A stretch of 9,025 bases of DNA from Micropruina sp. (GCA_013693855.1 CP059261.1:2053334-2062358); one strand, 5' to 3'; positions 1-6,601 are shown, counted from the stretch's first letter. Notes: generated by a model not told the origin, from the sequence alone. A program made the numbers and translations.

Positions 1-1
1 C

Positions 2-118
2 AGAGCTGACGTCGCGGGCGCGGTCGATTGGGACGTCGCGCTCGGCTCGGCGATTGCGCGCGCCTTCGCGCTCATGCCGATGTGCGCCTCATTGCTCCCC
101 TGTCTGAACCCCGACTGA
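2..118 (+). CDS. Possible 3' end of an unrecognised gene, cut by the window edge
   Basis: A reading frame open from the left edge ends at a TGA at 116-118 and gives 38 residues, finishing in ALMPMCASLLPCLNPD. Its third codon positions are mostly G or C, as expected for coding DNA in this genome, but the fragment is short and matches no family I recognise. A 6-bp inverted repeat (CCCGAC at 110-115 and GTCGGG at 137-142) brackets the stop codon; with a 21-base loop and no T-run it is a weak terminator candidate at best. It could equally be non-coding. Confidence 0.25.
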   Translation, partial: RADVAGAVDWDVALGSAIARAFALMPMCASLLPCLNPD

Positions 119-372
119 GCCCCGGTTTCAGCTGAGGTCGGGCTGTAGCCAGACCACCGGGCGACGCTGTGATGGCCTCGGACCTGAACATAAGTTGAGA
201 TGCAAAGAAGAAGGCCACGCCATCTGCGGCCCGATGGTAGTCTGGAGGTTGGCACAACACACGTGGATTAGTTGCGATTACACCCCAGGAATTCCTTTCG
301 CCTCTAGCCAGTACCTCGGGCCGCACAAAGGAGTGCCGCGCGCAAGTCCCTCTGCATGAAGGAGGATTACCC
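119..372. other. Intergenic region upstream of the Ig-like/membrane-hairpin gene
   Basis: I see no gene of useful length on either strand here. The stretch should hold the promoter of the gene starting at 373, but I could not find a pair of -35 and -10 hexamers convincing enough to call. The only clear signal is the ribosome binding site at its right end. Confidence 0.5.
359..366 (+). promoter_or_regulatory. Strong ribosome binding site deciding a GTG start
   Basis: AAGGAGGA lies seven bases ahead of the GTG at 373 and matches the anti-Shine-Dalgarno sequence almost perfectly. It fixes the GTG as the start. The ATG at 357 is out of frame and overlaps the site itself. Confidence 0.8.
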
Positions 373-1599
373 GTGCCCCCTGCACTTACGCCGACCGACT
401 TCATTACGAACCCCGGCAGGGGCGATCAAGAAGTGGCGCCCACCAAGAAGGTCACCCTTTCGTTCAAGATGCCGCTCGATCCGGCAACAGTGAACGCTCA
501 GAACATTCTGCTTCGCGACGGGGAGAATGGCCTTGTTGACACCGTCGTAAACTACGATGAAGGCACTAGGACCGTCACGCTGACACCAAATCAGCCCCTA
601 CACGATTCGAGTCGCCACGAAGCAACCGTGACCACTTCTCTAAGAAGCCTGGCGGGCGAGTCTCTTGAAGAGCCCTTCACGTGGGACTTCACCACGGCCG
701 ATCGCACTCCACCTGTAGTGTCCTCGCACGAACCTCCAAAGGATGCTGAGAAGGTGCAGCGAAGTGCAGCGGTGAGCGCAACATTCAGTGAGCCGCTGCT
801 TCCGGCATCAGTTTCCGCCTCGGCGGTGACCCTTGCAGATTCGAACGGCAGCGTAGATGCGGAAGTCGACTACATCGCCGAGAAGCGGCAGGTCACACTT
901 ACTCCGAAGAAGCCGCTAGCTGAAGGCACCAAGTACACCGTGACCGTCAAGGGCGGCGATAAAGGTGTCAAGGACTTGAGCGGCAATCCGATGGGAGGTG
1001 ACGCAAGCTGGAGCTTCACAACAGCGAGGTCTGCAACGCCCACTACTCCGGTAAGCCAAGCCCGGCTAGTCACGTGTCTTGCAAGCGCAATGTACTGGGA
1101 GAAGTACCTGGTGACTTACGCCGACAAGAAGCAGTGGTGGGCTAACTTTTGGGCGATCGGTGCTGCCATCTTGGCCGCGATCACCAATGTTGCAATCTGG
1201 CAGGAATTCACTGATGCGGGTGGGCTGACGGCAAAGATCGCAGGGTCAGTGGTGACGGTGCTTGCCGGCCTCTGCGCCACGATCCCTCGAATCCTGAATC
1301 ATGGTGAACTCGCCGGGGCCGCGCGGACCTTGCGGCCTCAATATGGAGCCATGATCGGTAACTTGGTTGACCTTATAAAGATCGCCCCGAACTTCGACCG
1401 CGAGGAGGCGGCGTCCGTAGTTCACGACTTCCAGCTGATCAAGGAGAAGAAGGATCAACTCCAGGATCTGTCGCACAAGCTGCTTGGTGAAGACGGGACG
1501 GATCTTACGGGCGTCGATGACCTCGAGTACGCCGAGACACGAATCCTGAAGACCGCTGACGCCGTCAAGTCCATCGAGGAAGCGTTGAGGCGCCAATAG
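373..1599 (+). CDS. Tandem bacterial Ig-like (Big_5-type) domains fused to a two-helix SLATT-like membrane domain
   Basis: This intact 408-residue protein starts at GTG behind a strong ribosome site. Residues about 10-110 and 112-219 are two copies of a beta-rich module. Each copy has a strand like VTLSFKMPLD or AVSATFSEPL, then VTLTPNQPL or VTLTPKKPL, and each closes with WDFTTA or WSFTTA, the signature of Big_5/SbsA Ig-like domains. A short Thr/Pro linker follows. Next come a helix with an MYWEKYLVTYADKKQWW stretch, two membrane helices (about 258-276 and 286-304) and a long charged helical tail (about 305-408). The helix, two membrane spans and cytoplasmic helix resemble the SLATT class of 2TM effectors linked to nucleotide-sensing conflict systems; that assignment is inferred from architecture. 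There is no N-terminal signal peptide, so with a two-span hairpin both ends would lie on the same, probably cytoplasmic, side. That is unusual for Big_5 domains. No sensor or cyclase gene is visible nearby. The Ig-like domains are much surer than the SLATT label. Confidence 0.8.
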   Translation: MPPALTPTDFITNPGRGDQEVAPTKKVTLSFKMPLDPATVNAQNILLRDGENGLVDTVVNYDEGTRTVTLTPNQPLHDSSRHEATVTTSLRSLAGESLEEPFTWDFTTADRTPPVVSSHEPPKDAEKVQRSAAVSATFSEPLLPASVSASAVTLADSNGSVDAEVDYIAEKRQVTLTPKKPLAEGTKYTVTVKGGDKGVKDLSGNPMGGDASWSFTTARSATPTTPVSQARLVTCLASAMYWEKYLVTYADKKQWWANFWAIGAAILAAITNVAIWQEFTDAGGLTAKIAGSVVTVLAGLCATIPRILNHGELAGAARTLRPQYGAMIGNLVDLIKIAPNFDREEAASVVHDFQLIKEKKDQLQDLSHKLLGEDGTDLTGVDDLEYAETRILKTADAVKSIEEALRRQ

Positions 1600-2328
1600 C
1601 TCCTGGAAGCCGTGCGGATTTGGGTGCGGCTACCCTCCGCAGCCAACCGCAGGATCGGGTTCTGAGTCTACTGGCACGAACTGGAATGGGTGGTCACTCG
1701 TGCCGAGTCAAGCGGCCTCGGCGCGTCCCACAGACGACCGATCATGCCGCCGTCGGCGCGGTCGATCATGCCGATGAGAGCGCACTGGTTCGGCCACTCT
1801 GTGCGCAGCCTCCGGATACCCGGAGCCTGCTTGCCCCAGGATGAGTGAGCGCGCTGATCCCAAGGCCGGGATGGACTCTGGCAGGCTGCACACATAGAAC
1901 CTCTCCCGCCCCCGAGCGCTGATCTGGGGCGGCGCAAGCCAGTTGAGCGTCGCAGGCCAACAGCTCGCTTGGACGGCCGCTGAACCGAGCTTCGGCCAAG
2001 GCCGGATCTGGGGTGGGACCGCCGCATGAGGAGATGACGCTTGATCTGTGAGGTCCCAAGGGATTCGAACCCATGACGTTCTGGGTCGGCCTCCGTCATA
2101 CCCTTTCCTGTGTGAGAAGGTTCGAGGTCGCGACGGGGCGGACCGCCTTGTTGGGCCATTGCGGATGGATTTCGCGGCAACGCGCGCCGCGGTCGGGCAA
2201 GCTAGCGCGCCGACGTCACCATCACGACCGCAACCCGATCGACGTGGACAGCATTGCCGGCGAGGTCGTGACCTGCATCCATGCTGACCCCGTATTCCTG
2301 GCACAAATAGCGGGTCAGGTGCGCGGGG
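1600..2328. other. Gene-poor region with relic-like coding patches
   Basis: No frame on either strand shows one consistent coding signal across this 729-base stretch. Long open frames on the minus strand (between about 1668 and 2517) overlap each other in different frames, and their Arg/Pro/Ser-rich products look like by-products of high GC. One patch on the minus strand, about 1668-1830, has coding-like third-position GC and could be the tail of a decayed gene; its product includes CALIGMIDRADGGMIGRL, which I do not recognise. The direct repeat CGATCATGCCG occurs at 1739-1749 and 1763-1773 inside that patch. A tRNA-like T-arm (2050-2075) and a coding-looking tail (2244-2336) are listed separately. 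Confidence 0.5.
2050..2075 (-). other. tRNA-like T-arm and 3' acceptor fragment, possible attachment-site relic
   Basis: Read on the minus strand, this contains GGGTTCGAATCCC. This is a T-loop consensus (TTCGAAT) closed by three G-C pairs, followed by CTT and GGGACCT, which would be the rest of the T-stem and the 3' acceptor strand. The matching 5' acceptor AGGTCCC and the D and anticodon arms are not found at the expected distance, so this is not a complete tRNA. Integrative elements often leave or carry a tRNA 3' end at their attachment site, which would fit the accessory nature of the region. Chance resemblance is quite possible, and no integrase gene is present. Confidence 0.25.
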
Positions 2329-2336
2329 ATGACTGA
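2244..2336 (+). CDS. Coding-looking tail of a possible first operon gene, overlapping gene A
   Basis: From a GTG at 2244 the frame gives about 30 residues beginning VDSIAGEVVTCIHADPVFLA and ending in QVRGDD. The codons have the usual high third-position GC and the predicted product is helical. Its stop lies inside the start of gene A in the arrangement ATGACTGA (2329-2336), the same 8-nt overlap style as between genes A and B. The frame stays open upstream to about 2073, but there its product is Arg/His-rich and unconvincing. It may be a very short coupled gene, or the surviving end of a longer decayed one. I do not recognise it. Confidence 0.35.
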   Translation: MDSIAGEVVTCIHADPVFLAQIAGQVRGDD

Positions 2337-2567
2337 GCCCGTGTCGACATCTGAGGACCGGCCGGCTCGGATTACTGACTGGCTGGACGAGAAGCGTCCT
2401 GATTTGGCCAGCATGCATCGGACAGCTCGCCAGTTGCTGGCGAGTACAGCAAAGCCCGGCGACGAGAGGGCGCGCGTTTCGCTCATCTGTCACTCCATGC
2501 GCGAGTTGATGAAGCACCTTCCTGAGGTCATCTCAGGGGTGATCGCGATTCCGGAGGTCCGCGAAGC

Positions 2568-2571
2568 GATG
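2568..2571 (+). other. Apparent one-base deficit in gene A
   Basis: The reading frame of gene A changes here by one missing base. Reading GCGGATGAC in place of GCGATGAC restores a continuous protein with no stop codon. It is one of eight similar events in the window. Confidence 0.7.
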
Positions 2572-2750
2572 ACTACATCCGGCAACTCCCCAGCATTGCG
2601 GCGAAGTACCCGGCGCTCGACCTCTCTCAGGATGCGGAGAACGTCCCGGTCCCACAGGAGATTGCCCGTTTCCTCGCTGATCTGATCAAGGCCGCCATCT
2701 CCGAGGATGGGAGATTCCTTTCCGACATTGCGACGTTTCTCACAGATGAT

Positions 2751-2758
2751 GGCAACAC
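2751..2758 (+). repeat. Left copy of the 8-bp target duplication of the ISL3 element
   Basis: GGCAACAC directly precedes the left inverted repeat of the element and recurs at 4222-4229 just after the right one. Eight bases is the usual duplication length for the ISL3 family. The identical copies show a simple insertion into gene A without later rearrangement. Confidence 0.95.
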
Positions 2759-2780
2759 GGCTCTTCATACCTGCGGTGGG
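2759..2780 (+). repeat. Left terminal inverted repeat of the ISL3 element
   Basis: It begins GGCTCTTCATACCTGCGGTG and pairs with the complement of 4200-4221, differing at two of 22 positions. Transposase binds and cuts at such ends. Confidence 0.9.
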
Positions 2781-4101
2781 TCGAGGGTGAGTCCGCCGCC
2801 GATGAGGAGCATCCGTAGCCGGTAGTTGTTGTGGTTGCGGAAGCCGCGGGCGATGCGGCGGTGGAGCTCGATGAGGCCGTTGATGGATTCTGTCCCGCCG
2901 TTGGATGCTCGGCCTGTGTCGAAGTAGGCCAGGAACGCGTCCTTCCACTGGCGCAGGGTCCGACCCAGTCGGGCGATCTCGGGGATCGGGCAGGTGGGGA
3001 AGCTGGCGACGACCTGCTCGGCAAGTTCCCGTCCCTGGGCTGGGTCGGGGTGGGCGTAAGCGGCCCGAACGCGTTGGGCGCACTGCCACGCGACATGGAC
3101 GGCATCATGACGTTCATCAGCAGCGATCGCCGCCGCGAGGCGGGCGTGTTGCTTGTCGGTGAGCCGTTCAGCCGCACAGCGCAGGATGTTCCGGATCCCG
3201 TACAAGGGGTTGCCGGAACGACCCCGGTGGCCGTGGATCTCCTGCTGGATGCGGCGACGGATCTCATCGACAGCCCTACCGGCCAGAGCGACCACATGAA
3301 ACGCATCAAGGACAGCAGTGGCGTCAGCGAGTTTGTCGTCGATGGCGTTCTTGTACCCGCGGAACGGATCCAGGGTCGCGACCTCCACCCCAGCCTTGAA
3401 CGTCTTGCCGCGCTGGTCGAGCCACGTCTTGTACACCGTCCCCGAACGTCCTGGCACCAGGTCGAGCAATCGTGCGCGGACGCGTCCGTCCTTGTCACGA
3501 GTGAGATCAACCATGCCCGTCAACTCCTTGGGACCTCGCCGGCGGGGTCGACGTGGTGCCAGAGGTGTTCGTCCACGCCGAGGGTGGTCACGCCGGCGAA
3601 CCGGGACTCATCGGCGGCGGCACGGGTCAGGATCGGCTCGATGCTGGTCCACACCGTTCGCCAGGTGGTGCCCAACTGGCGGGCCAGCCCGGCGATGGAG
3701 GCGTGCTCGCGGCGGACTTGTTCGGTCGCCCACCGGCACGCTCGGGTGGTGAGCATCGCGCGGGGCTTGGCGACCTGCCCGTCCTGCTCGGTGAACACTC
3801 CGACCGGACACGACGGCTCCGAACACGTCCACGTGCGCTTGCGCCACCACACCACGGTCGACGCACCGAAACAGGGGATGTCGACCAGTCGGACCATCCG
3901 TCGGCCGTGGGAGCCGGCCACGACCCCGCACGAGGGACAGCCCATCACCGTTGACGGCGACTCGACGGTGATCTGCAATCGGCCCGGCTCGCGCTCCACC
4001 CCGATCACATGCAGGCCCGGAAGGCCCACCAACAGGTCGCAGCGGTCACAGTAGGCATCGGGCGCGTGGCAGCACGTCGTGCAGCCCGTAGGCTGGATCA
4101 T
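2765..4101 (-). pseudogene. ISL3-family transposase, split by an apparent one-base deficit
   Basis: DDE transposase that cuts and joins the ends of its own element. As read, translation from the ATG at 4101 (behind GAGGA) stops after 193 residues; the rest lies in the next frame down to 2765. Adding one C to the CCC run (GGG at 3530-3532 on the plus strand) joins VDPAGEV to PKELTGMVDL and gives 445 residues, a normal ISL3 length. The N-terminal part has the Cys-rich zinc-binding region (CTTCC and CDRC near residues 7-21, CPSC at 55-58, CSEPSC at 93-98), then a helix-turn-helix region at about 130-155. The catalytic triad is visible: Asp in GVDEHLW (about 177), Asp in VLDAFHVV, and Glu in GGTESINGLI near the end, followed by the family's RGFRNHNNYRLR stretch. 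If the missing base is a sequencing error the transposase is probably functional; if real, it is dead. Confidence 0.93.
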
Positions 4102-4199
4102 CGTCGAGGTCCTCGTGGGCAGGGAGTGTGGTAACTCCTGATCCTGAGGGCCTCGACCCCTACCTCACCCCACCAGCCTCACCCGGCGTGTCGCCCCAC
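4102..4199. promoter_or_regulatory. Leader of the ISL3 element (non-coding)
   Basis: This short non-coding stretch lies between the transposase start and the right inverted repeat, so the transposase promoter (minus strand) should be here. The ribosome site GAGGA reads on the minus strand just ahead of the ATG at 4101. No clear promoter hexamers could be picked out. Confidence 0.4.
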
Positions 4200-4221
4200 C
4201 CCACCGCAAGTACGAAGAGCC
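4200..4221 (-). repeat. Right terminal inverted repeat of the ISL3 element
   Basis: On the minus strand it begins GGCTCTTCGTACTTGCGGTG, the partner of 2759-2780. The target duplication follows directly at 4222. Confidence 0.9.
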
Positions 4222-4229
4222 GGCAACAC
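4222..4229 (+). repeat. Right copy of the 8-bp target duplication of the ISL3 element
   Basis: GGCAACAC, identical to 2751-2758. The codons of gene A resume here. Confidence 0.95.
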
Positions 4230-4452
4230 CAAGCATCCAGCGGTCCGCGAGTGGCATCGGACCTACAACTCCTTCGTCAAATGGGCCCACCTTCACGGCC
4301 ATCAAAGCGACGTGCACTCGATTCCGTCGGACGACGAGTTGCGCCGCTGGGTCGAGATAGCTGAAGCACACGTGGACGGCGTCAGAGCCGAGTTCTTTGA
4401 CAGTCTCCACGCAATCGAAGACCTTCTCGCTGAGGCCAACCGACTCGTCGAT

Positions 4453-4457
4453 GGAGG
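4453..4457 (+). promoter_or_regulatory. Ribosome binding site of gene B inside gene A
   Basis: GGAGG lies eight bases ahead of the ATG at 4466. It supports that start over an earlier in-frame ATG at 4397, which lies well inside gene A's coding sequence. Confidence 0.75.
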
Positions 4458-4465
4458 TGCGAACG

Positions 4466-5068
4466 ATGGCTGAGTACCAAGCCCCCACTGCGGAGCAGGT
4501 CCAGGCAGCGATGCGCCGACTGACGTCCTTCCAACTGCGTCGAGCCTTTTTGAGGGGCCGGAACCCGCTGTGGGTCCGGCCTCTCGCTGATGCCGGAGCC
4601 TTCAGCGCGCCGCCTGAACCAGAGGTTGGAAGCGACGGTTCGGTCCGCGAGATGTACTGGCCGGAGGCCAGTTACCTAAGCGCGATGGCCGAGCAGGCGC
4701 CGTCCGACGTTGCCGACGTGCTCGTCACCTTCTCGGGCAGCAGCAACTCCTGGGTACGCAGGATCCTCTTCGCCGCGGGCGCACACATGCCCGCGGAAGT
4801 TGCGGCCAGATTGAAGCCTGTCATTGAGTCGTGGGCGGACAGTGGCTTCGGATGGCGCACCGACCCGAGGGATCTCGTGTCGTTCGCCGTCAACTTGCTT
4901 GAGGGAGGCCAGACGAAGTTCGGGCTGTCGTTTGTCAACAAGCTGTTCCGCCCGACCGTCGACGAGGGAACCCCGGGTGACCCAGTCACGGAGTTGAAGG
5001 CACATTGGTACTCAGACGAACTGCCGCGGGTGAGCCGCGCACTTGGAAACAGCGCGTTGAAGAGTTGA
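4466..5068 (+). pseudogene. Gene B, 5' part: N-terminus of a large helical-repeat protein, truncated by the IS256 element
   Basis: This holds the first 199 codons of a protein that continues at 6602. The ATG at 4466 has a GGAGG site and overlaps the stop of gene A by 8 nt, so A and B were co-translated. The frame now ends in ALKS plus a TGA supplied by the left end of the IS256 element. Residues about 33-52 show a distinctive pattern, NPLWVRPLADAGAFSAPPEP, followed by YWPEASYLSAMA (64-75). After that come alternating amphipathic helices reminiscent of HEAT-like repeats, including one with WVRRILFAAGAHMP. I associate this N-terminal pattern with large uncharacterised proteins of bacterial accessory and defence regions, from memory only. 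No P-loop, signal peptide or membrane span is seen. A 201-residue truncated product could still be made, but it is unlikely to work alone. Confidence 0.8.
5055..5063 (+). repeat. Left copy of the 9-bp target duplication of the IS256 element
   Basis: CGTTGAAGA here is repeated exactly at 6593-6601. Eight or nine bases is typical of the IS256 family. Confidence 0.92.
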
Positions 5069-5088
5069 GTCCCGCATAGTGGTGTAGC
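5064..5088 (+). repeat. Left terminal inverted repeat of the IS256 element
   Basis: It starts GTTGAGTCCCGCATAGTGGT. The complement of the right end starts GGTCAAGTCCCGGGAAGTGG. The two agree over most positions once a one-base gap is allowed near the tip. Confidence 0.85.
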
Positions 5089-5197
5089 GCGGTTCCCGTG
5101 ATCGTCGCTGTCGGCATGTCGCCGGGACGTGGACGCGGTCATCGCGTGATCCTTCGAGTGAACCTCTCACAGCACTCTCGAAAGGAAAGCAACCACG

Positions 5198-6334
5198 ATG
5201 ACCGCTCCTCATATTGTCGATCCCGCGCGCCTGTTGGGCCAAGCGTTGGGTGATGCGTCGCCGGACCTGATGCGCCAGTTGCTGGGCACGGTGATCAACG
5301 CACTGCTCAGCGCGGACGCTGACGCGGTGTGTGGCGCCGAGTACGGCCAGCAGTCGGTCGAGCGGGTCACGCAGCGCAATGGGTACCGGCACCGCGATCT
5401 CGATACCCGGGTCGGCACGATCGACGTCGCGGTTCCCAAGCTCCGGCAGGGCACGTACTTCCCGGAGTGGCTGCTCGAGCGCCGCAAACGGGCCGAGACG
5501 GCGCTGATCAGCGTGGTGGCGACCTGCTACCTGCTGGGGTCTCGACCCGGCGGATGGACAAGCTGGTCTCCACGCTGGGGATCGACAGCTTGTCCAAGTC
5601 GCAGGTGTCGCGGATGGCCGCCGACCTGGACGCTCAGGTGTCGGCGTTCCGGACCCGCTCCTGACCGATGCCGGCCCGTTCACGTTCCTGGCCGCCGACG
5701 CCTTGACGATGAAAGTCCGCGAGAACGGCCGGGTCCTGAACGCTGTCGTGCTGGTCGCGACCGGCGTCAACCATGACGGCTACCGCGAGGTCCTCGGCGT
5801 CCAGGTCGCCACCTCCGAAACCCGCGAGGCGTGGAACGTGTTCTTCGCCGATCTGGTCGCCCGCGGCTTGCACGGGGTGATGCTGGTCACCTCCGACGCC
5901 CACGCCGGCCTGGTGGAGGCGATCGCGGCGAACCTTCCGGGTGCTGCCTGGCAGCGCTGCCGTACCCACTACGCGGCGAACCTGATGTCGGTGTGCCCGA
6001 AGAACTCCTGGGGCGCGGTCAAGGCCATGCTCCACTCGGTTTACGACCAGCCCGACGCCGCCGCGGTCCACGCCCAGTACGACAAGATGCTCGACACCCT
6101 CGCCGGGAAGCTCCCCGCCGTCGTCGACCACCTCGACGCCGCCCGCGCCGACATCCTCCCGACCGCGGCAGCATCATCCGGCTCGTCGGCGCCGTGCTCG
6201 CCGAGCAACACGACGAATGGGCCGAAGGCCGCCGCTACCTCGGCCCCGACGTCCTGGCCCGCTCACGCATGAAGCCCGTCCCCACCGACGCCACCACCGA
6301 GGTGGCCCTGCCCGAGCTGGAGACCGCAGCATGA
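5198..6334 (+). pseudogene. IS256-family (mutator-like) transposase with three frame breaks and an internal deletion
   Basis: The gene begins at ATG 5198, eleven bases after an AAAGGAAAG ribosome site. The N-terminal third is typical of the family (RNGYRHRDLDTRVGTIDVAV, then LRQGTYFPEWLLERR). The frame then breaks at the GGGG run 5536-5539 and at CC 5660-5661. One extra G and one extra C rejoin LLGVSTRRMDKL and FRTRSLTDAGPFTF. The first catalytic Asp is in LAADALTMKV and the second in LVTSDAHAGL. After ADIL at about 6156 the protein jumps straight to PDRGSIIRLVGAVLAEQHDE. About 36 residues normally found there, including the ERLN/EIRRR region thought to carry the third catalytic acid, are absent. 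One extra C at 6158-6160 would make this an in-frame deletion. Total coding length is about 378 codons against roughly 415 expected. Even with all run lengths corrected the enzyme should be inactive. Confidence 0.92.
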
Positions 6335-6542
6335 CCCGCCTGCGCGACATCTATGGGCCCGGCTTCACCCAGGCCGAATACCTCCGCGCGCTCGCCGCCG
6401 GCCACGAAACCGGCTGGTGGGACGAACACGGCGTCCCCGCCCCTGGCCCGACGACATCCTCAACCCCAACAGCGGCTGGCACTGCTACGACGGCAGCACC
6501 GACGACCCCATGCCCCTCAACCCAGGAGAACAACCCTTCTAA
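6331..6542 (+). pseudogene. Passenger gene of the IS256 element, about 70 aa, with a one-base deficit
   Basis: The start overlaps the transposase stop in ATGA (6331-6334), a classic coupling arrangement. It reads MTRLRDIYGPGFTQAEYLRA and on to DEHGVPAP. At the CCCC run 6440-6443 the frame slips; one extra C gives PWPDDILNPNSGWHCYDGS and a TAA at 6540-6542, inside the element. As read, the frame instead runs out of the element into gene B, creating an artificial fusion. I recall similar small genes after actinobacterial IS256 transposases but know of no assigned function. The product is acidic, soluble and rich in Trp and Pro. Confidence 0.7.
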
Positions 6543-6566
6543 CCCAAACTTCTCCAAGGATCAGCG

Positions 6567-6592
6567 GCTACACCACTTCCCGGGACTTGACC
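6567..6592 (-). repeat. Right terminal inverted repeat of the IS256 element
   Basis: Partner of 5064-5088, read on the minus strand. It lies downstream of the passenger gene stop and is followed directly by the second target duplication. Confidence 0.85.
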
Positions 6593-6601
6593 CGTTGAAG
6601 A
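6593..6601 (+). repeat. Right copy of the 9-bp target duplication of the IS256 element
   Basis: CGTTGAAGA, identical to 5055-5063. The gene B frame resumes directly after it. Confidence 0.92.

Larger units (their letters stand above)
2329..2758 (+). pseudogene. Gene A, 5' part: small helical protein of unknown function, interrupted by ISL3 element
   Basis: This is the first 143 codons of a protein whose remainder lies beyond the ISL3 element at 4222-4473. The reading frame starts at the ATG inside ATGACTGA with only a weak ribosome site (CAGGTG), so translation probably relied on coupling to the upstream frame. Near residue 80 it slips: up to about 2568 it reads ...IAIPEVREA, and from 2571 another frame reads DYIRQLPSIAAKYPALDL. 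One extra G near 2568 joins them as READDYIRQL. Reconstructed, gene A encodes 224 residues, all predicted helical, with a RVSLICHSMRELMKHLPEV segment at about 49-67. There is no signal peptide, membrane span or obvious catalytic motif. I recall HS-M/L-RE segments in uncharacterised proteins of accessory regions, but that is memory, not a search. Its partner is gene B. Confidence 0.75.
2759..4221 (-). mobile_element. ISL3-family insertion sequence, complete, 1463 bp
   Basis: The element is bounded by 22-bp terminal inverted repeats starting GGCTCTTC (2759-2780 and the complement of 4200-4221), matching at 20 of 22 positions. An exact 8-bp target duplication, GGCAACAC, flanks it. It carries one transposase gene on the minus strand, whose stop codon lies within the left inverted repeat. 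Its insertion splits gene A: taking out the element and one duplication copy restores the frame as DDGNTKHPAVREWH. The matching duplications suggest a recent event. Confidence 0.95.
4222..4473 (+). pseudogene. Gene A, 3' part, beyond the ISL3 element
   Basis: Once the element and one duplication copy are removed, the frame runs on from 2758 through GNTKHPAVREWHRTYNSFVK to a TGA at 4471-4473, completing the 224-residue protein. This part is helical, with a His-rich turn (KWAHLHGH, about residues 161-168), then an acidic helix pair (about 178-216). The turn recalls the C-terminal helices of HEPN-like proteins, but the spacing between Arg and His does not fit the canonical R-x4-6-H ribonuclease motif, so no activity is claimed. 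The last codons overlap the start of gene B in ATGGCTGA. No start codon is needed or evident for this fragment, so it is probably not translated on its own. Confidence 0.8.
5064..6592 (+). mobile_element. IS256-family insertion sequence, 1529 bp, probably defective
   Basis: The ends are imperfect inverted repeats of about 25 bp (5064-5088 and the complement of 6567-6592) sharing the core AGTCCC and GTGGTGTAGC. An exact 9-bp duplication, CGTTGAAGA, flanks them. Inside are a transposase gene and a small overlapping passenger gene, both on the plus strand. The element splits gene B after codon 199; removing it with one duplication copy rejoins the frame as NSALKTILPWLVLHETQEG. The transposase has lost a segment expected to contain a catalytic residue, so this copy probably moved, or was moved in trans, before or with that loss. 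Confidence 0.94.

Noticed and set aside
72..404. A 110-codon minus-strand frame over the leader of the Ig-like gene
   Set aside because: It overlaps the ribosome site and start of a well-supported gene, and its composition is not coding-like.
1739..1773. Direct repeat CGATCATGCCG as the start of a CRISPR or iteron array
   Set aside because: There are only two 11-bp copies, with no regular continuation.
1708..2517. A 269-codon open frame on the minus strand and shorter frames overlapping it
   Set aside because: The products are Arg/Pro/Ser-rich, overlap each other in different frames, and run antisense into gene A. High GC alone gives such frames.
2831..4054. A 407-codon open frame on the plus strand
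   Set aside because: It lies entirely antisense to the ISL3 transposase, whose catalytic residues and zinc region are clear on the other strand. Its product has no family character.
4240..4290. A HEPN ribonuclease motif in the C-terminal part of gene A
   Set aside because: The Arg-to-His spacing in HRTYNSFVKWAH is too long for R-x4-6-H, so catalytic HEPN activity is not supported.
5012..5770. A 252-codon minus-strand frame across the IS256 left end
   Set aside because: It crosses the insertion boundary and is antisense to the transposase, so it cannot be an ancestral gene.
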